Source of the DNA: Thiotrichaceae bacterium
GTDB lineage: Bacteria > Pseudomonadota > Gammaproteobacteria > Beggiatoales > Beggiatoaceae
Direction of reading: 5' to 3'
Length of the DNA stretch: 37,429 nucleotides
NCBI GenBank assembly: GCA_016745055.1
Contig: JADGDF010000022.1
Span: 1 to 37,429 of the forward strand
In this document: positions 16,407 through 25,323 of the stretch, one piece after another
Position numbering within the stretch: position 1 is the stretch's first letter
How the letters are laid out: every line of letters begins with the position of its first letter
Translations under genes and position numbers: made by a program
The notes under the pieces: model-generated
What the model was told of the DNA's origin: nothing
The model's input: the letters and a program-made list of their open reading frames with translations, nothing else
Database searches by the model: none

Positions 16407-17453
16407 CTACTTTTCAACTAACGGAATTAAAGTTGTATTTACTGTGCTAGGTAAACGCGGCATGGTTTGTTCTGGAAAATCCCCTGTCAATGCATTTAAG
16501 AAAGCAACGATGTCAGAAATTTGATTATCCGTTAAATTTTTACCCAATTGAGTTTTGCCCATAATTTTTACAGCTTCATTCAAGGTTGCGACTTGACCAT
16601 TATGAAAATAAGGTGCAGTTAATGCCACGTTACGCAAAGTCGGTACTCGCCATACATTTTTATCTGCTTCTTTCTTGGTGACAGTATAACGGCCTGTATC
16701 TTCTAAAAGCTTATACTTGGCATCATAATCACTACCTGGCATGAGTGGAAATTTCATAAAAAATCCTGTGCCCATGGCCTGCATTGGACCACTGAAATTT
16801 GGACCACTATGACATGCTGTACAGCCAACTTCAGCAAATGTATTTAATCCTTTGGTCTGTTGCTCAGTAAGTGCTTTTTCATCCCCTTTCGCATAACGAT
16901 CATAAGCGGAATTTGGAGTAATTAAGGTTCTTTCATAAGCTGCAATTGCTTTAGCCGCATTATCAGCCGTCATAGCGTTTTTGCCAAAAGCTGATTCAAA
17001 CAAAGGCTTGTAGCCTGCAATTTGAGAAAGACGTTGCATGGTGGCCTCCCAATCTGGCATACCCATTTCAATGGGATTAGTCACTGGCCCTTTGGCTTGA
17101 GCTTCAAGCGTAGGCTCACGTCCATCCCAAAATTGGACAGATAGAAATGCTGCATTCCAAACCGTTGGTGCACCTCTTCCTCCGCGTTGATCATTTACGC
17201 CAACGGAATTAGGACGATTATCATCACCACCTGCCATCACGTTATGGCAAGAATTACAGGAAATTGTTCCATTTTTAGAAAGACGAGGATCAAAAAATAA
17301 AGCTTTTCCTAAAGTTACTTTTGCTTCAGTTTGCGGGTTATCCGCAGGAATTGGAGGTTCAGTAGGTAACGCTTCCCACTGAGTCATTGCTTGAACAGAA
17401 AGCGTTGCTGTCACGAGCATACTAGCAATTAAAGATTTTTGAAACATTTGCAT
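16407..17453 (-). CDS. Diheme cytochrome c peroxidase (CcpA/MauG family)
   Basis: A 348-residue periplasmic enzyme that reduces hydrogen peroxide to water with electrons from cytochrome c. A signal peptide (FQKSLIASMLVTATLSVQAM) precedes a mature domain near residue 23. Heme c motifs are CNSCH (C66-C69-H70) and CTACH (C211-C214-H215). Landmarks of the family are LGKALFFDPRLSKNGTISC, AAFLSVQFWDGREPTLEAQA, GPVTNPIEMGMP, AYERTLITPNSAYDRY, and WRVPTLRNVALTAPYFHNG with TL.EAV. Length matches the classical bacterial peroxidases. GTAGGA sits 12 bases upstream of the first ATG; a second ATG two codons later is possible. Monocistronic, with its own upstream gap of 460 bases. Probably a defence against respiratory peroxide. 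Confidence 0.94.
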   Translation of the reverse strand: MQMFQKSLIASMLVTATLSVQAMTQWEALPTEPPIPADNPQTEAKVTLGKALFFDPRLSKNGTISCNSCHNVMAGGDDNRPNSVGVNDQRGGRGAPTVWNAAFLSVQFWDGREPTLEAQAKGPVTNPIEMGMPDWEATMQRLSQIAGYKPLFESAFGKNAMTADNAAKAIAAYERTLITPNSAYDRYAKGDEKALTEQQTKGLNTFAEVGCTACHSGPNFSGPMQAMGTGFFMKFPLMPGSDYDAKYKLLEDTGRYTVTKKEADKNVWRVPTLRNVALTAPYFHNGQVATLNEAVKIMGKTQLGKNLTDNQISDIVAFLNALTGDFPEQTMPRLPSTVNTTLIPLVEK

Positions 17454-17915
17454 AATAATAATTCCTACGATTTAGAAACAATACCTATCATTATATTACC
17501 AACTTACCACAGGTAAAATGAATTCTTTTTATTGCATTGGAACCCTACTTAAGAACTATAAACAACCAAGCTTCTCATTGCACCTAAATAAAATTTGGGA
17601 AGGATAAGAAATAGAATGCTGACAGCATTTGGATATAACTAGACTCACCAGCTCAGTTTCGCAAAACAAATTTTACACGCCTTGCAACTGTGATTTGTCG
17701 AAAGTATATCTAATGTGGGTATACTAGCTATATTCAAAAGGTTTTCTAACCTTTTCACAAAACTAACTATAAAGCTTCATTTTATGAATTATCAAGTCTT
17801 TAGCATATAATATTGCGTTGGAGGAATTTATCCCTATAACTATATCTAAGTGAATTAGACTTGACAAATATGCACCTACACTTTTTGTCAATATTACAAA
17901 AAGAAGGAGAAACAA
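17454..17915. other. Divergent intergenic region with hairpins and operator-like dyad
   Basis: No coding fragment is visible. It contains a small hairpin AAAAGGTT-TTCT-AACCTTTT at 17736-17755, a TATAAT-like box at about 17806 and a dyad at 17861-17891. It must hold promoters for the peroxidase gene (minus) and for the receiver-kinase gene (plus). Confidence 0.5.
17861..17891 (+). promoter_or_regulatory. Operator-like inverted repeat upstream of the receiver-kinase gene
   Basis: TTGACAAA (17861-17868) and TTTGTCAA (17884-17891) are exact complements separated by 15 bases, 25 bases upstream of the start codon. It could be a regulator site or a -35 (TTGACA) in dyad form; no good -10 follows at the proper distance. 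Confidence 0.4.
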
Positions 17916-19016
17916 GTGGGCCATTCAACCAGAGATACGCTCTTAATTGTGGACGATATTCCCGAAAATGTGAAAGTTTTACTTAATTTTTTAACAAATT
18001 CGGGTTTTAAAGTCCTTATTGCTCAAGATGGTGAAAGAGCGATTAAAAAGGTTGAATATGCCAAACCTGATTTGATTCTTCTGGATGTGATGATGCCGGG
18101 TATTGACGGTTTTGAAGTATGTCGGCGTCTAAAAAGTAATGAAAAAACTAAAAATATTCCTATTATTTTTATGACAGCACTTTCTGATACCGTTGATAAA
18201 GTCAAAGGGTTTGAATTAGGCGCAGCAGATTATATTACTAAACCAATTCAATACGAAGAAGTGTTAGCACGTGTTACCGCACATTTGAATGTTCATAAAT
18301 TGCAAAGACAATTGCAAACCCGCAACATGGAGTTAGACGCTTTTGCCCGCACAGTTGCCCACGATTTGAAAAATCCTCTGAATGTGGTACTAGGTTATAC
18401 CAACATGTTGTTGGAAGATTGTCAACCAGAGATACCTCCCACCGCTGAGGATATAAGTACTTTGCAACAAATTGAAACTATGGGTAAAAAGATGGTGAAT
18501 ATTATCCAAGCACTGTTACTATTAGCGGGGGTATCTAAAAATGAATCAGTGGAAACTCACTCCTTAGATATGTTCCATATTATTAAGCAAGTAGAACAAC
18601 GGCTAGCTCCCATGCTAAAAAATTGCCGAGGTGAAATTGTTTATAGCACACAAGAATGGCCACAAGCTGAAGGTTATGCGCCATGGATTGAAGAGGTTTG
18701 GGCAAATTATTTGAGTAATGGCTTGAAATATGGTGGTCATCCACCTCAGTTGGAAATTGGTGCAGATGTTCAGTTAGATAGAAGCATTCGTTTTTGGGTA
18801 CGAGATAATGGCCCCGGCTTATCTGCAGAACAACAAACCCAACTATTTACTCCCTTTACCCGTTTACATACTGATCGCGCTGAAGGGCATGGACTTGGTT
18901 TATCTATTGTGCAGCAAGTCATTGAAAAACTAGGAGGAAAAACAGGCGTTGAAAGTAAAGAACAGGAAGGCAGTTTATTTTTCTTTACTTTGCCTCCTTG
19001 TCGTAAAGGTGCATAA
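17916..19016 (+). CDS. Receiver-histidine kinase hybrid (REC-HisKA-HATPase)
   Basis: A 366-residue soluble protein. The N-terminal receiver has D13/D14, phospho-acceptor D57 (LILLDVMMPGIDGFEVCRRL), T87 (IIFMTA) and K109 (YITKPIQYEE), the exact CheY numbering. A short linker leads to a HisKA domain with H149 in FARTVAHDLKNPLNVVLGY, then an HATPase domain with an N-box (NYLSNGLKYGG), G1 (WVRDNGPGL) and G2 (GHGLGLSIVQQVIEKLGG). No membrane segment exists, so it senses an internal signal or is switched through its receiver. The order receiver-then-kinase is found in proteins that take phosphate from another kinase. The start is GTG at 17916, decided by AAGGAG eight bases upstream. No partner regulator is adjacent. 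Confidence 0.93.
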   Translation: MGHSTRDTLLIVDDIPENVKVLLNFLTNSGFKVLIAQDGERAIKKVEYAKPDLILLDVMMPGIDGFEVCRRLKSNEKTKNIPIIFMTALSDTVDKVKGFELGAADYITKPIQYEEVLARVTAHLNVHKLQRQLQTRNMELDAFARTVAHDLKNPLNVVLGYTNMLLEDCQPEIPPTAEDISTLQQIETMGKKMVNIIQALLLLAGVSKNESVETHSLDMFHIIKQVEQRLAPMLKNCRGEIVYSTQEWPQAEGYAPWIEEVWANYLSNGLKYGGHPPQLEIGADVQLDRSIRFWVRDNGPGLSAEQQTQLFTPFTRLHTDRAEGHGLGLSIVQQVIEKLGGKTGVESKEQEGSLFFFTLPPCRKGA

Positions 19017-19063
19017 CGTACTTACCACTTTCAGTTTAATCATTTTTACTGCCGACTATCTAT

Positions 19064-19774
19064 ATGAACACAAAACCTTATACCAACCTACCTATCGTCG
19101 AATGTGGAGAAAAATTAGTCTCTATTCCAATCAACAAATTTTCCATAACTTCACCACATATTTATCAACAAGCAGGCGCACCTTATCAGCACTATCATTT
19201 CAGTTCACCTTATTTTCTGCGACAAACTGTTTTGGAAAAATTACTTGTAGCCCAAGAAAATTTACAGAAAGTGCACCCTACTTGGAAAATCCAAATTTTT
19301 GATGCTTATCGTCCAATTGGCGTTCAACAGTACATGGTTGACTACGTTTTCCAACAAGAATTAAAGAAAGCTCAACAGATTATAGCAACAAAATTAGAAA
19401 GTTCAGAAATAAAAGCCATTTGGCAAAAAATTTATCAATTTTGGTCACCACCTAATTCTGATCCTCAAAACCCACCACCTCATAGCACTGGTGCAGCATT
19501 GGATGTTACATTGGCTGACGAAATGGGGAAAGAAATGAATATGGGTTCACCTATCGACGAACTTTCTGAACGTTCTTATCCTCATCACTTTGCACACAGT
19601 CCACGGGAAAATGAGCAAAATTTTCACCAATTACGCAAGTTGTTAGCCGAAATAATGCAGGCAGCATATTTTCAACAACATCCTAATGAATGGTGGCATT
19701 TCTCTTGGGGCGATCAAATGTGGGCAGTGTATCAACCAGAGAAAACCGTGGCATGTTATGGTAGAGTAGAGTAA
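19064..19774 (+). CDS. D-alanyl-D-alanine dipeptidase (VanX/DdpX, M15D)
   Basis: A 236-residue zinc dipeptidase cleaving D-Ala-D-Ala. Signature segments: IFDAYRPIGVQQYMVD, the zinc-binding PPPHSTGAALDVTL (SxHxxGxAxD-type), MGSPIDELSERSY, and NEWWHFSWGDQ carrying the catalytic Glu and third zinc ligand. No signal peptide is visible, consistent with the cytoplasmic VanX/DdpX group. In non-resistant bacteria this enzyme recycles cell-wall D-Ala-D-Ala as carbon source; there are no vanH or vanA neighbours, so no resistance role is implied. It follows the receiver-kinase gene by 47 bases. The start is the ATG at 19064, without strong ribosome-binding site. Confidence 0.92.
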   Translation: MNTKPYTNLPIVECGEKLVSIPINKFSITSPHIYQQAGAPYQHYHFSSPYFLRQTVLEKLLVAQENLQKVHPTWKIQIFDAYRPIGVQQYMVDYVFQQELKKAQQIIATKLESSEIKAIWQKIYQFWSPPNSDPQNPPPHSTGAALDVTLADEMGKEMNMGSPIDELSERSYPHHFAHSPRENEQNFHQLRKLLAEIMQAAYFQQHPNEWWHFSWGDQMWAVYQPEKTVACYGRVE

Positions 19775-19885
19775 ATTTAAGTCGTTCCACAAACTATTCC
19801 AAAAATTATGTGGTAAAACGGCTTGATAAAGAGTGTGCTACAATTTCTATTGGCCACCCTAATTTTTGTACTGTTAAGCACATCC

Positions 19886-22699
19886 ATGAACCGTTTATTC
19901 TTATCAAGTTTTACCCTCATCGCTTGGTTAATTTTATCCCCTTCTGCTTGGCAAAGACGTATTCACGGTCTTGGAGAAAATATTTCCACAGATTTTGCGC
20001 TCGTTGATCTAAAACCTTTCCATTGGAAGCAAAAAATATTATGGCGTTTGTTGTTCATTGGACATGTTATTTGGGCGTTATGGGCAACATTAATTGTTTG
20101 CAGCTTATTATGGTTTTGGCAAGCACCGTTTAATACATTGATACTGACGGGTAGTTATGCATTTTTTCTTTGCTTAGCTGGTGGTCTTTTAGGTAGCTTA
20201 ACGATTTCAGTGCCTTTTGGCATTATTGCAGGTTGTTTAGGTGGGATTTTACTCAGTTTACCGGTTGGTTTTGCAGACAATATTGTGTTTACAATGGCAC
20301 AAAATATTGCCATTGTGGCGGTACTTAGCTTTCCTGAAACCACTTTCCAAGCACAAAATGTTTCTCTACTATCATTAAATACAGCCCTGTTAGGTGTTTT
20401 AGTCGCAAGTATTGCGGGCAACGTCACGCATAATGCTAAACTCAATGATTATAATCATCCTCAGTACCGCCAATTGGGGAGTATTGTTATTGGGGTGTTA
20501 GTCAGTGGCGTTGTAGTCTTTTTTCTGACTACCACCGTCAGCTATCTTACCAGTGGTGCAGGGGGTATATTACAAAGTGGATTGCTATTTAGTTTAGTGT
20601 TTGATGGTTCTATCGGCGTAATATTTGGTGCATCTATTGCCTTCATTTGGATTTGGCAAACGAAACGTTGGTTATCTGGTTTACTTTTGGGTATTAGCAT
20701 TGCGTTATTAATGGTTGGCATTACTTTATTGAAACAAAAGACCAGCTTTTCAGTGCCAATGAACAACTTGTTAACAGGTATGCATGGTGGGATAGAAAAT
20801 GCGTTTTTATACATTTTACTCTTTGCTTTTCCCTACCGATTGGCCAAATATATTGCAAATTCTTGGGCAGGCATTATTGCTGGCATTTTTGGAAGTGCGG
20901 GAACTTATATCACTTTCATGATCATGATGCAATATTATACCTTGGATTTTCTACTACCTATTTTTTTATTGGTGTTTATAATTGGTACAAGCATTACCTG
21001 GTGGCGTCCCTTATTATTCTACCCCCTTGTTTCAGCTTGGAATTTACTTTTGTACCAAACTGATGAAAAACGCACAGGTGCTAGTAAAAGCTTAATTCGT
21101 TGGCATTCGGCTTTTTGGGATCAACATCAGCAAATCCCTTTATATGGTTTAGAAGATTACCTAGTCATGGTGGTAGAACGTTATCCTAAAGAAGGCAAGG
21201 TTGCACTTGCACATATTAGTAGTAGCCACCAAAGTTGGGCTGCCCAAGAAGCACAAATTGAATTAGATGCAAGACGATTACAAGCCTGTGATACGATTAA
21301 AATGGTGCGTAAAGCATTTCACAAACTAGCGGCAGGAGAATTGCGCGGACCTACCAGTTCTCTGTTACGCAGTTTTAGTCGCATCAGTCGGGATGTTGAA
21401 GCCGCCCTTTCTCAAGAAAGTACTTATAATCAAAGACTTGCATTGGATGCAGTAGAAGAGCGACTCAATGGACTATTGCGAGAATTAACCCGTTCCTCAG
21501 AAAGATATGCCATTCGTTTTCGGCCCATTGCCGAGGCTTGGCGTAAGATTTTAGCAAATTATGTAAAAACACTTACAGAAGCAGTAGAAAGTCGACAAGA
21601 AATTAGTAACCCTTACATTATTGGCATTCCATTAACTGAACACCAAGAAATTTTTGTTGGCCGGGGTGATGTCAGTGAATTGATTGAAAAGTTATTACTT
21701 GATTTACGGTGTCCACCATTATTACTCTACGGGCAACGACGTACTGGCAAAACCTCTTTATTAAATAATCTAGGTAAATTATTACCGACCACAATTGTAC
21801 CCTTGTTCGTAGATTTACAAGGTCCAGCATCTCTTGCCAAAGATTACCAAGGTTTTTTATACAATATTTCCAGAGCTATGCAAACCTCAGCCAAGCGACA
21901 TCGTGAAATTACCTTACCACCCTTGTCTAAAGAAAAATTGCAAGAAGACCCTTTTACCTATTTTGACGAATGGTTAGATGAAATAGAAAGTACACTGGCA
22001 GAAGACCAAACGGTTTTACTGACTTTAGACGAATTCAGCGCCCTAGAAACGACTTTAAGTAAGGGCCGATTGGATGAAGACATGGTATTAGGCATGTTTC
22101 GGCACATTATTCAACATCGTCCCCGTTTTAAACTTTTATTATCAGGTTCACACACTTTAGATGAATTTGAACGGTGGGCCAGCTATTTAATTAACGTACA
22201 AATTGTACATTTAAGTTATTTACAAGCCAATGAAGCTTTACAATTGGTGGAACAACCTGTCAAAGATTTTCCCTTGCATTATGAATATGCAGCCAGTCAA
22301 CGAGTTATGGAAATTACTCGCTGCCATCCCGCTTTAATCCAACTTATCTGTGCGGAAATTGTCAGTATTAAAAACAAACAAAATATTGTTGAGCGACGTT
22401 TTGCTAATTTAAGTGATGTGGAAGCGGCAGTGCCAGGCGCATTACAACATGGGCGTTTCTTTTTTGCTGACATTGCCAACAATCAAGTAAATAGCAAAGG
22501 CGCACACCTGTTGAAATACATTGCAGCTAAGGGAGAATTTGTGGTTGTATCAAAAGAAGAATTACTAGCTCAGTGTACCAACTCTGAAGAATTTGAAGAG
22601 ATTATGCTAAAGTTGGCACAAAGAGAATTATTAGAACCACTAGGCGACGGTTACCGCTTCCAAGTTGAAATCATTCGACGGTGGTTTACAATGATATAA
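19886..22699 (+). CDS. Polytopic membrane protein fused to a STAND/AAA-type ATPase
   Basis: About 937 residues. The first ~380 residues hold roughly ten hydrophobic helices rich in Gly and small residues. A cytoplasmic helical linker (e.g. KAFHKLAAGELRGPTSSLLR) follows. The ATPase domain starts near VGRGDVSELIEKLL; Walker A is YGQRRTGKTS (K622, counted from 19886) and Walker B is VLLTLDEFSAL (D715). Later segments LLLSGSHTLDEFERW and ITRCHPALIQLICAEI fit ATPase families such as ATPase_2/novSTAND, and a winged-helix-like region ends the protein. Such fusions occur in bacterial signalling and defence NTPases, but no effector domain is recognisable; the membrane part could be the effector or sensor. 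I take the ATG at 19886; a TTG at 19823 would add a hydrophobic 21-residue extension. Neither has a good ribosome-binding site. Monocistronic. Confidence 0.85.
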   Translation: MNRLFLSSFTLIAWLILSPSAWQRRIHGLGENISTDFALVDLKPFHWKQKILWRLLFIGHVIWALWATLIVCSLLWFWQAPFNTLILTGSYAFFLCLAGGLLGSLTISVPFGIIAGCLGGILLSLPVGFADNIVFTMAQNIAIVAVLSFPETTFQAQNVSLLSLNTALLGVLVASIAGNVTHNAKLNDYNHPQYRQLGSIVIGVLVSGVVVFFLTTTVSYLTSGAGGILQSGLLFSLVFDGSIGVIFGASIAFIWIWQTKRWLSGLLLGISIALLMVGITLLKQKTSFSVPMNNLLTGMHGGIENAFLYILLFAFPYRLAKYIANSWAGIIAGIFGSAGTYITFMIMMQYYTLDFLLPIFLLVFIIGTSITWWRPLLFYPLVSAWNLLLYQTDEKRTGASKSLIRWHSAFWDQHQQIPLYGLEDYLVMVVERYPKEGKVALAHISSSHQSWAAQEAQIELDARRLQACDTIKMVRKAFHKLAAGELRGPTSSLLRSFSRISRDVEAALSQESTYNQRLALDAVEERLNGLLRELTRSSERYAIRFRPIAEAWRKILANYVKTLTEAVESRQEISNPYIIGIPLTEHQEIFVGRGDVSELIEKLLLDLRCPPLLLYGQRRTGKTSLLNNLGKLLPTTIVPLFVDLQGPASLAKDYQGFLYNISRAMQTSAKRHREITLPPLSKEKLQEDPFTYFDEWLDEIESTLAEDQTVLLTLDEFSALETTLSKGRLDEDMVLGMFRHIIQHRPRFKLLLSGSHTLDEFERWASYLINVQIVHLSYLQANEALQLVEQPVKDFPLHYEYAASQRVMEITRCHPALIQLICAEIVSIKNKQNIVERRFANLSDVEAAVPGALQHGRFFFADIANNQVNSKGAHLLKYIAAKGEFVVVSKEELLAQCTNSEEFEEIMLKLAQRELLEPLGDGYRFQVEIIRRWFTMI

Positions 22700-22921
22700 G
22701 CAAATAGACCACTTTCGAAATAAGAGATGGAAAAAAGGAAAAGAGAGTTAAACGAAGGCTCAAAGAAGCAAAATGAGGGTAAAGGTAAAAGAAATGGATG
22801 ATGAAAAACTAAAAAAGTTATTAACTGAAGGATGTAAACGTTACTAAGGATGAGTAAGGATTAGTTTGAAGAGAGGGTAAAGATAATCAAACCAAAGACC
22901 AAGTTCAGAAGAAATAGTAAA

Positions 22922-23292
22922 GACTGGTAGTACTACTCATAACAAAAAACAAAAATATGGCTGTAGTTGTGGCAGACAGTTCGTGGAATATCCCCAAAAT
23001 AAAAACAGAGAGATTCCAAAAGAAATGATTACCTTGCTTGATAAATTATGATTAGAACATTTGTCTTGAGCAGCAATAGGTCGAGTGACAGGGGTGTAAT
23101 GGTTCAAAACTATGCCAATAACAAATATGAACGCATTGAGCGCGAGGTGAAAGTGATAAAAAATGCCCAGCAAGCTGACAATGTGATGAGGTTTTGTCAT
23201 TCATCCAAAACAAGAAAAACAAACAATATTTATGGTTTGCCTTAGATATCAAAGCTAGAGAAATTTAGGTGCTTAGGTTGGTGAGAAAGCGT
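22922..23292 (+). pseudogene. Decayed IS1-family transposase (5' to middle part)
   Basis: Plus-strand fragments in shifting frames match IS1 transposase order: TGSTTHNKKQKYGCSCGRQF, VEYPQNK, EIPKEMITLLDKL, AAIGRVTGV, VQNYANNKYERIEREVKVIK, and CDEVLSFIQNKKNKQYLWFA then LDIKAREI. The CGRQF zinc-ribbon end and CDE(V/M)..SF..KK.KQ..W.ALD region are IS1 hallmarks. Stop codons and frameshifts interrupt it, and the C-terminal third is lost. 22700-22921 between the ATPase gene and this remnant is A-rich and holds no gene I can identify. Confidence 0.75.
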
Positions 23293-23433
23293 TCAGGTTT
23301 TTGCTGGATTATTACCTTCAGGCACAACAACAATTGCATCAATTCCAACCCAAGATGCAGTCGTTGCAACTCAAATACCATGATTTCCTGTTGAAGATGC
23401 TATCACCCCTTTAAAATTTAGCCTAAATTCTAC
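23293..23433 (-). pseudogene. Fragment of a threonine-dehydratase-like PLP enzyme
   Basis: The minus strand translates to VEFRLNFKGVIASSTGNHGI, one stop, then VATTASWVGIDAIVVVPEGN before running into the IS1 remnant. The SSTGNHG motif binds the PLP phosphate in fold-type II enzymes such as threonine dehydratase, and VVVPEG follows at the expected spacing. The PLP lysine region, the rest of the protein and an intact frame are missing, so this is a relic disrupted by the IS1 insertion or a later deletion. Confidence 0.6.
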
Positions 23434-23436
23434 AAT

Positions 23437-24477
23437 TTAAGGACAAGGAAAAATGTATTGGGTGTGAATAGCTTCAAGTTCCGCTAAAATCTCATCACTG
23501 AGTACCGTGTGAAGGCTATCAATATTAGATTTTAACTGTGCCATCGTTGTTGCCCCAATAATATTACTGGTCATAAAGGGACGCGTATTAACATAGGCTA
23601 ACGCCATTTGAGCTGGTGCCAAACCATATTTTTGAGCTAAGTTGACATAAGCTTCAATAGCCTTAGTGCCTTGTTCTGATTTAGCATAGCGTTCAAACTG
23701 AGGAAATAAGGTTAGTCTTGCACCAGAAGGTTGTTGTCCATTCAAATACTTTCCTGTTAATACGCCAAAAGCTAAGGGCGAATAAGCCAATAGGCTTATG
23801 CGTTCCCGATGAGATATTTCAGCTAAATTTAGTTCATAACTTCGATTTAATAAGTTGTAGGGATTTTGAATACTGACAATGCGCGGTAAATTGTGCTGTT
23901 CTGCCAATTTTAAGAGTGTCATGACTCCCCACGGTGTTTCATTGGAAACACCAATATAACGTACTTTCCCTGCTTGGACTAATTCTGCTAATGCAGATAA
24001 TGTTTCAAGTAACGGCGTGGCTTTTTCATTCTCATCGTGTTGATAATTGAGCTTGCCAAAAATATTTACATTTCTGTCAGGCCAATGTAATTGATAAAGA
24101 TCAATATAATCTGTTTGTAAGCGTTTTAAGCTTCCTTCAATCGCAAATTGAATATTTTTGCGATCAAAACGTGATCCACCACGAATATGTGCGCCATTTA
24201 ATCCTGGTCCAACCACTTTAGTAGCAATAATTACTTTATCTCGACATTGCCGTTTATGTAACCAAGAACCTAAGCACTTTTCTGTTAAGCCATAAGTCTC
24301 TGATTTGGGGAATACAGGATACATTTCTGCCGTATCAATAAAGTTAATGCCTTGGGCCACAGCATAATCTAGTTGTTCATGACCTTCTGCTTCGGTATTT
24401 TGCTCGCCCCAAGTCATTGAACCTAAACAAATTGAACTTATTTTTAGATCGCTATTACCTAATGTTTTGTATATCAA
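23437..24477 (-). CDS. tas: Aldo/keto reductase, Tas-like
   Basis: A 346-residue NADPH-dependent oxidoreductase with the TIM-barrel AKR fold. The catalytic tetrad is D48 (INFIDTAEMY), Y53, K87 (VIIATKVVGPG) and H131 (YQLHWPDRNVNIFG). The Tas subfamily signature LGSMTWGEQNTEAEGHEQLD and the loop NIFGKLNYQHDE are present. NADP-binding segments LLAYSPLAFGVLTGKY and NIIGATTMAQLKSNI close the barrel. The start is a TTG at 24477, supported by AAGGAA seven bases upstream and by the expected MIYKTLGNS beginning. The physiological substrate is unknown; E. coli Tas suppresses a tyrosine auxotrophy. Its stop is only four bases from the threonine-dehydratase relic. Confidence 0.92.
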   Translation of the reverse strand: MIYKTLGNSDLKISSICLGSMTWGEQNTEAEGHEQLDYAVAQGINFIDTAEMYPVFPKSETYGLTEKCLGSWLHKRQCRDKVIIATKVVGPGLNGAHIRGGSRFDRKNIQFAIEGSLKRLQTDYIDLYQLHWPDRNVNIFGKLNYQHDENEKATPLLETLSALAELVQAGKVRYIGVSNETPWGVMTLLKLAEQHNLPRIVSIQNPYNLLNRSYELNLAEISHRERISLLAYSPLAFGVLTGKYLNGQQPSGARLTLFPQFERYAKSEQGTKAIEAYVNLAQKYGLAPAQMALAYVNTRPFMTSNIIGATTMAQLKSNIDSLHTVLSDEILAELEAIHTQYIFPCP

Positions 24478-24594
24478 GTTAATTTCCTTAATTTAATTAC
24501 TTTATTTTTACAAAAGAATGTGTTTTTCTGTATAAAATCTTTGCAAGATGCTGAAAGGCGGGCTTTATTTATTTTATCCTCTTTCTACTGAATG

Positions 24595-25167
24595 TCAGAA
24601 CCTAAAAATAGCCTTCTCCGTTATGCAATAATCCATTTTAACATCAAATTCATGAATACCTTCAATTTGAGTCACTGGTGGGAATAAAGACAAGCCGACT
24701 TTAATTACATCTTGTCTGCACTGGGCTAAAAATCTATCGTAAAATCCTTTACCATATCCTACACGAAAGCCACATTCATCAAAACAAATTAGCGGTAATA
24801 AAGTCATATTAATACTGCACGCATCAATTGGTTGCGCATTTTCAGGTTCAGGAATATGCCAACGATTTTCACAAATTTGAGTTTCCTTTTGCAAAATATA
24901 ACTTTGCATCGTGTAATTAATAAAGTTACTTTTGGGGACAGTCACAGTCATTTGTGGAAACTTATCCCAAATTTTTTTTATGATTAACCAAGTATTGATT
25001 TCATGATTATTGATAATAGGTAAAAATGTGTGCAAGACATTGATTGAATTAAAATCAAAAGCATTCAATAATTGTTCAGAAATTTGTTGGCTTTTAGTTT
25101 GAATAAATTCTAATGATAGTTGTTGTCTTTGATGTAAAAATTGCTGTCTGAGTATTTTTTTTGTCAT
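24595..25167 (-). CDS. fau: 5-formyltetrahydrofolate cyclo-ligase
   Basis: A 190-residue enzyme converting 5-formyl-THF to 5,10-methenyl-THF with ATP, a folate-salvage step. The basic N-terminus KKILRQQFLHQRQQLS binds ATP; the folate-binding and Mg region is MTLLPLICFDECGFRVGYG followed by KGFYDRFL, the family hallmark. The middle segment is poorly conserved, with VPKSNFINYTMQSYIL replacing the usual P-K-V-x-G-x-x-M, but length is normal. E. coli has 6S RNA beside this gene; the 95 bases between this start and the divergent aroK promoter leave no room for it. Monocistronic, minus strand. ATG at 25167 without strong ribosome-binding site. The 24478-24594 gap shows nothing notable. Confidence 0.9.
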   Translation of the reverse strand: MTKKILRQQFLHQRQQLSLEFIQTKSQQISEQLLNAFDFNSINVLHTFLPIINNHEINTWLIIKKIWDKFPQMTVTVPKSNFINYTMQSYILQKETQICENRWHIPEPENAQPIDACSINMTLLPLICFDECGFRVGYGKGFYDRFLAQCRQDVIKVGLSLFPPVTQIEGIHEFDVKMDYCITEKAIFRF

Positions 25168-25247
25168 TTTTGATACGAGTTCATTAGCTTCTACGCTGAA
25201 TTATATTGTACATTTAATAAGAATGCATTTTTTCACACCAACGTGTT

Positions 25248-25277
25248 TTGTTTCACAAGCTGAATGTATTGTAAAAT
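25248..25277 (+). promoter_or_regulatory. Possible aroK promoter
   Basis: TTGTTT (25248-25253) and TAAAAT (25272-25277) with an 18-base spacer. If real, transcription starts near 25285, after the upstream ATG at 25264, which favours the GTG start at 25324 for shikimate kinase. Confidence 0.35.
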
Positions 25278-25323
25278 AGCGACCAATAGAGCAAGTTATC
25301 ATAAACCTAAACAAATAAGTCAC

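Noticed and set aside
19064..19774. VanX-type gene as glycopeptide resistance
   Set aside because: No vanH, vanA or regulator is nearby; the dipeptidase family is common in cell-wall recycling.
23048..23245. 65-codon plus-strand ORF as a gene
   Set aside because: Its translation is the middle part of a broken IS1 transposase that continues in another frame.
25168..25263. 6S RNA next to 5-formyl-THF cyclo-ligase
   Set aside because: The gap is about 95 bases and contains promoter-like sequence only, too short for the ~180-base RNA.
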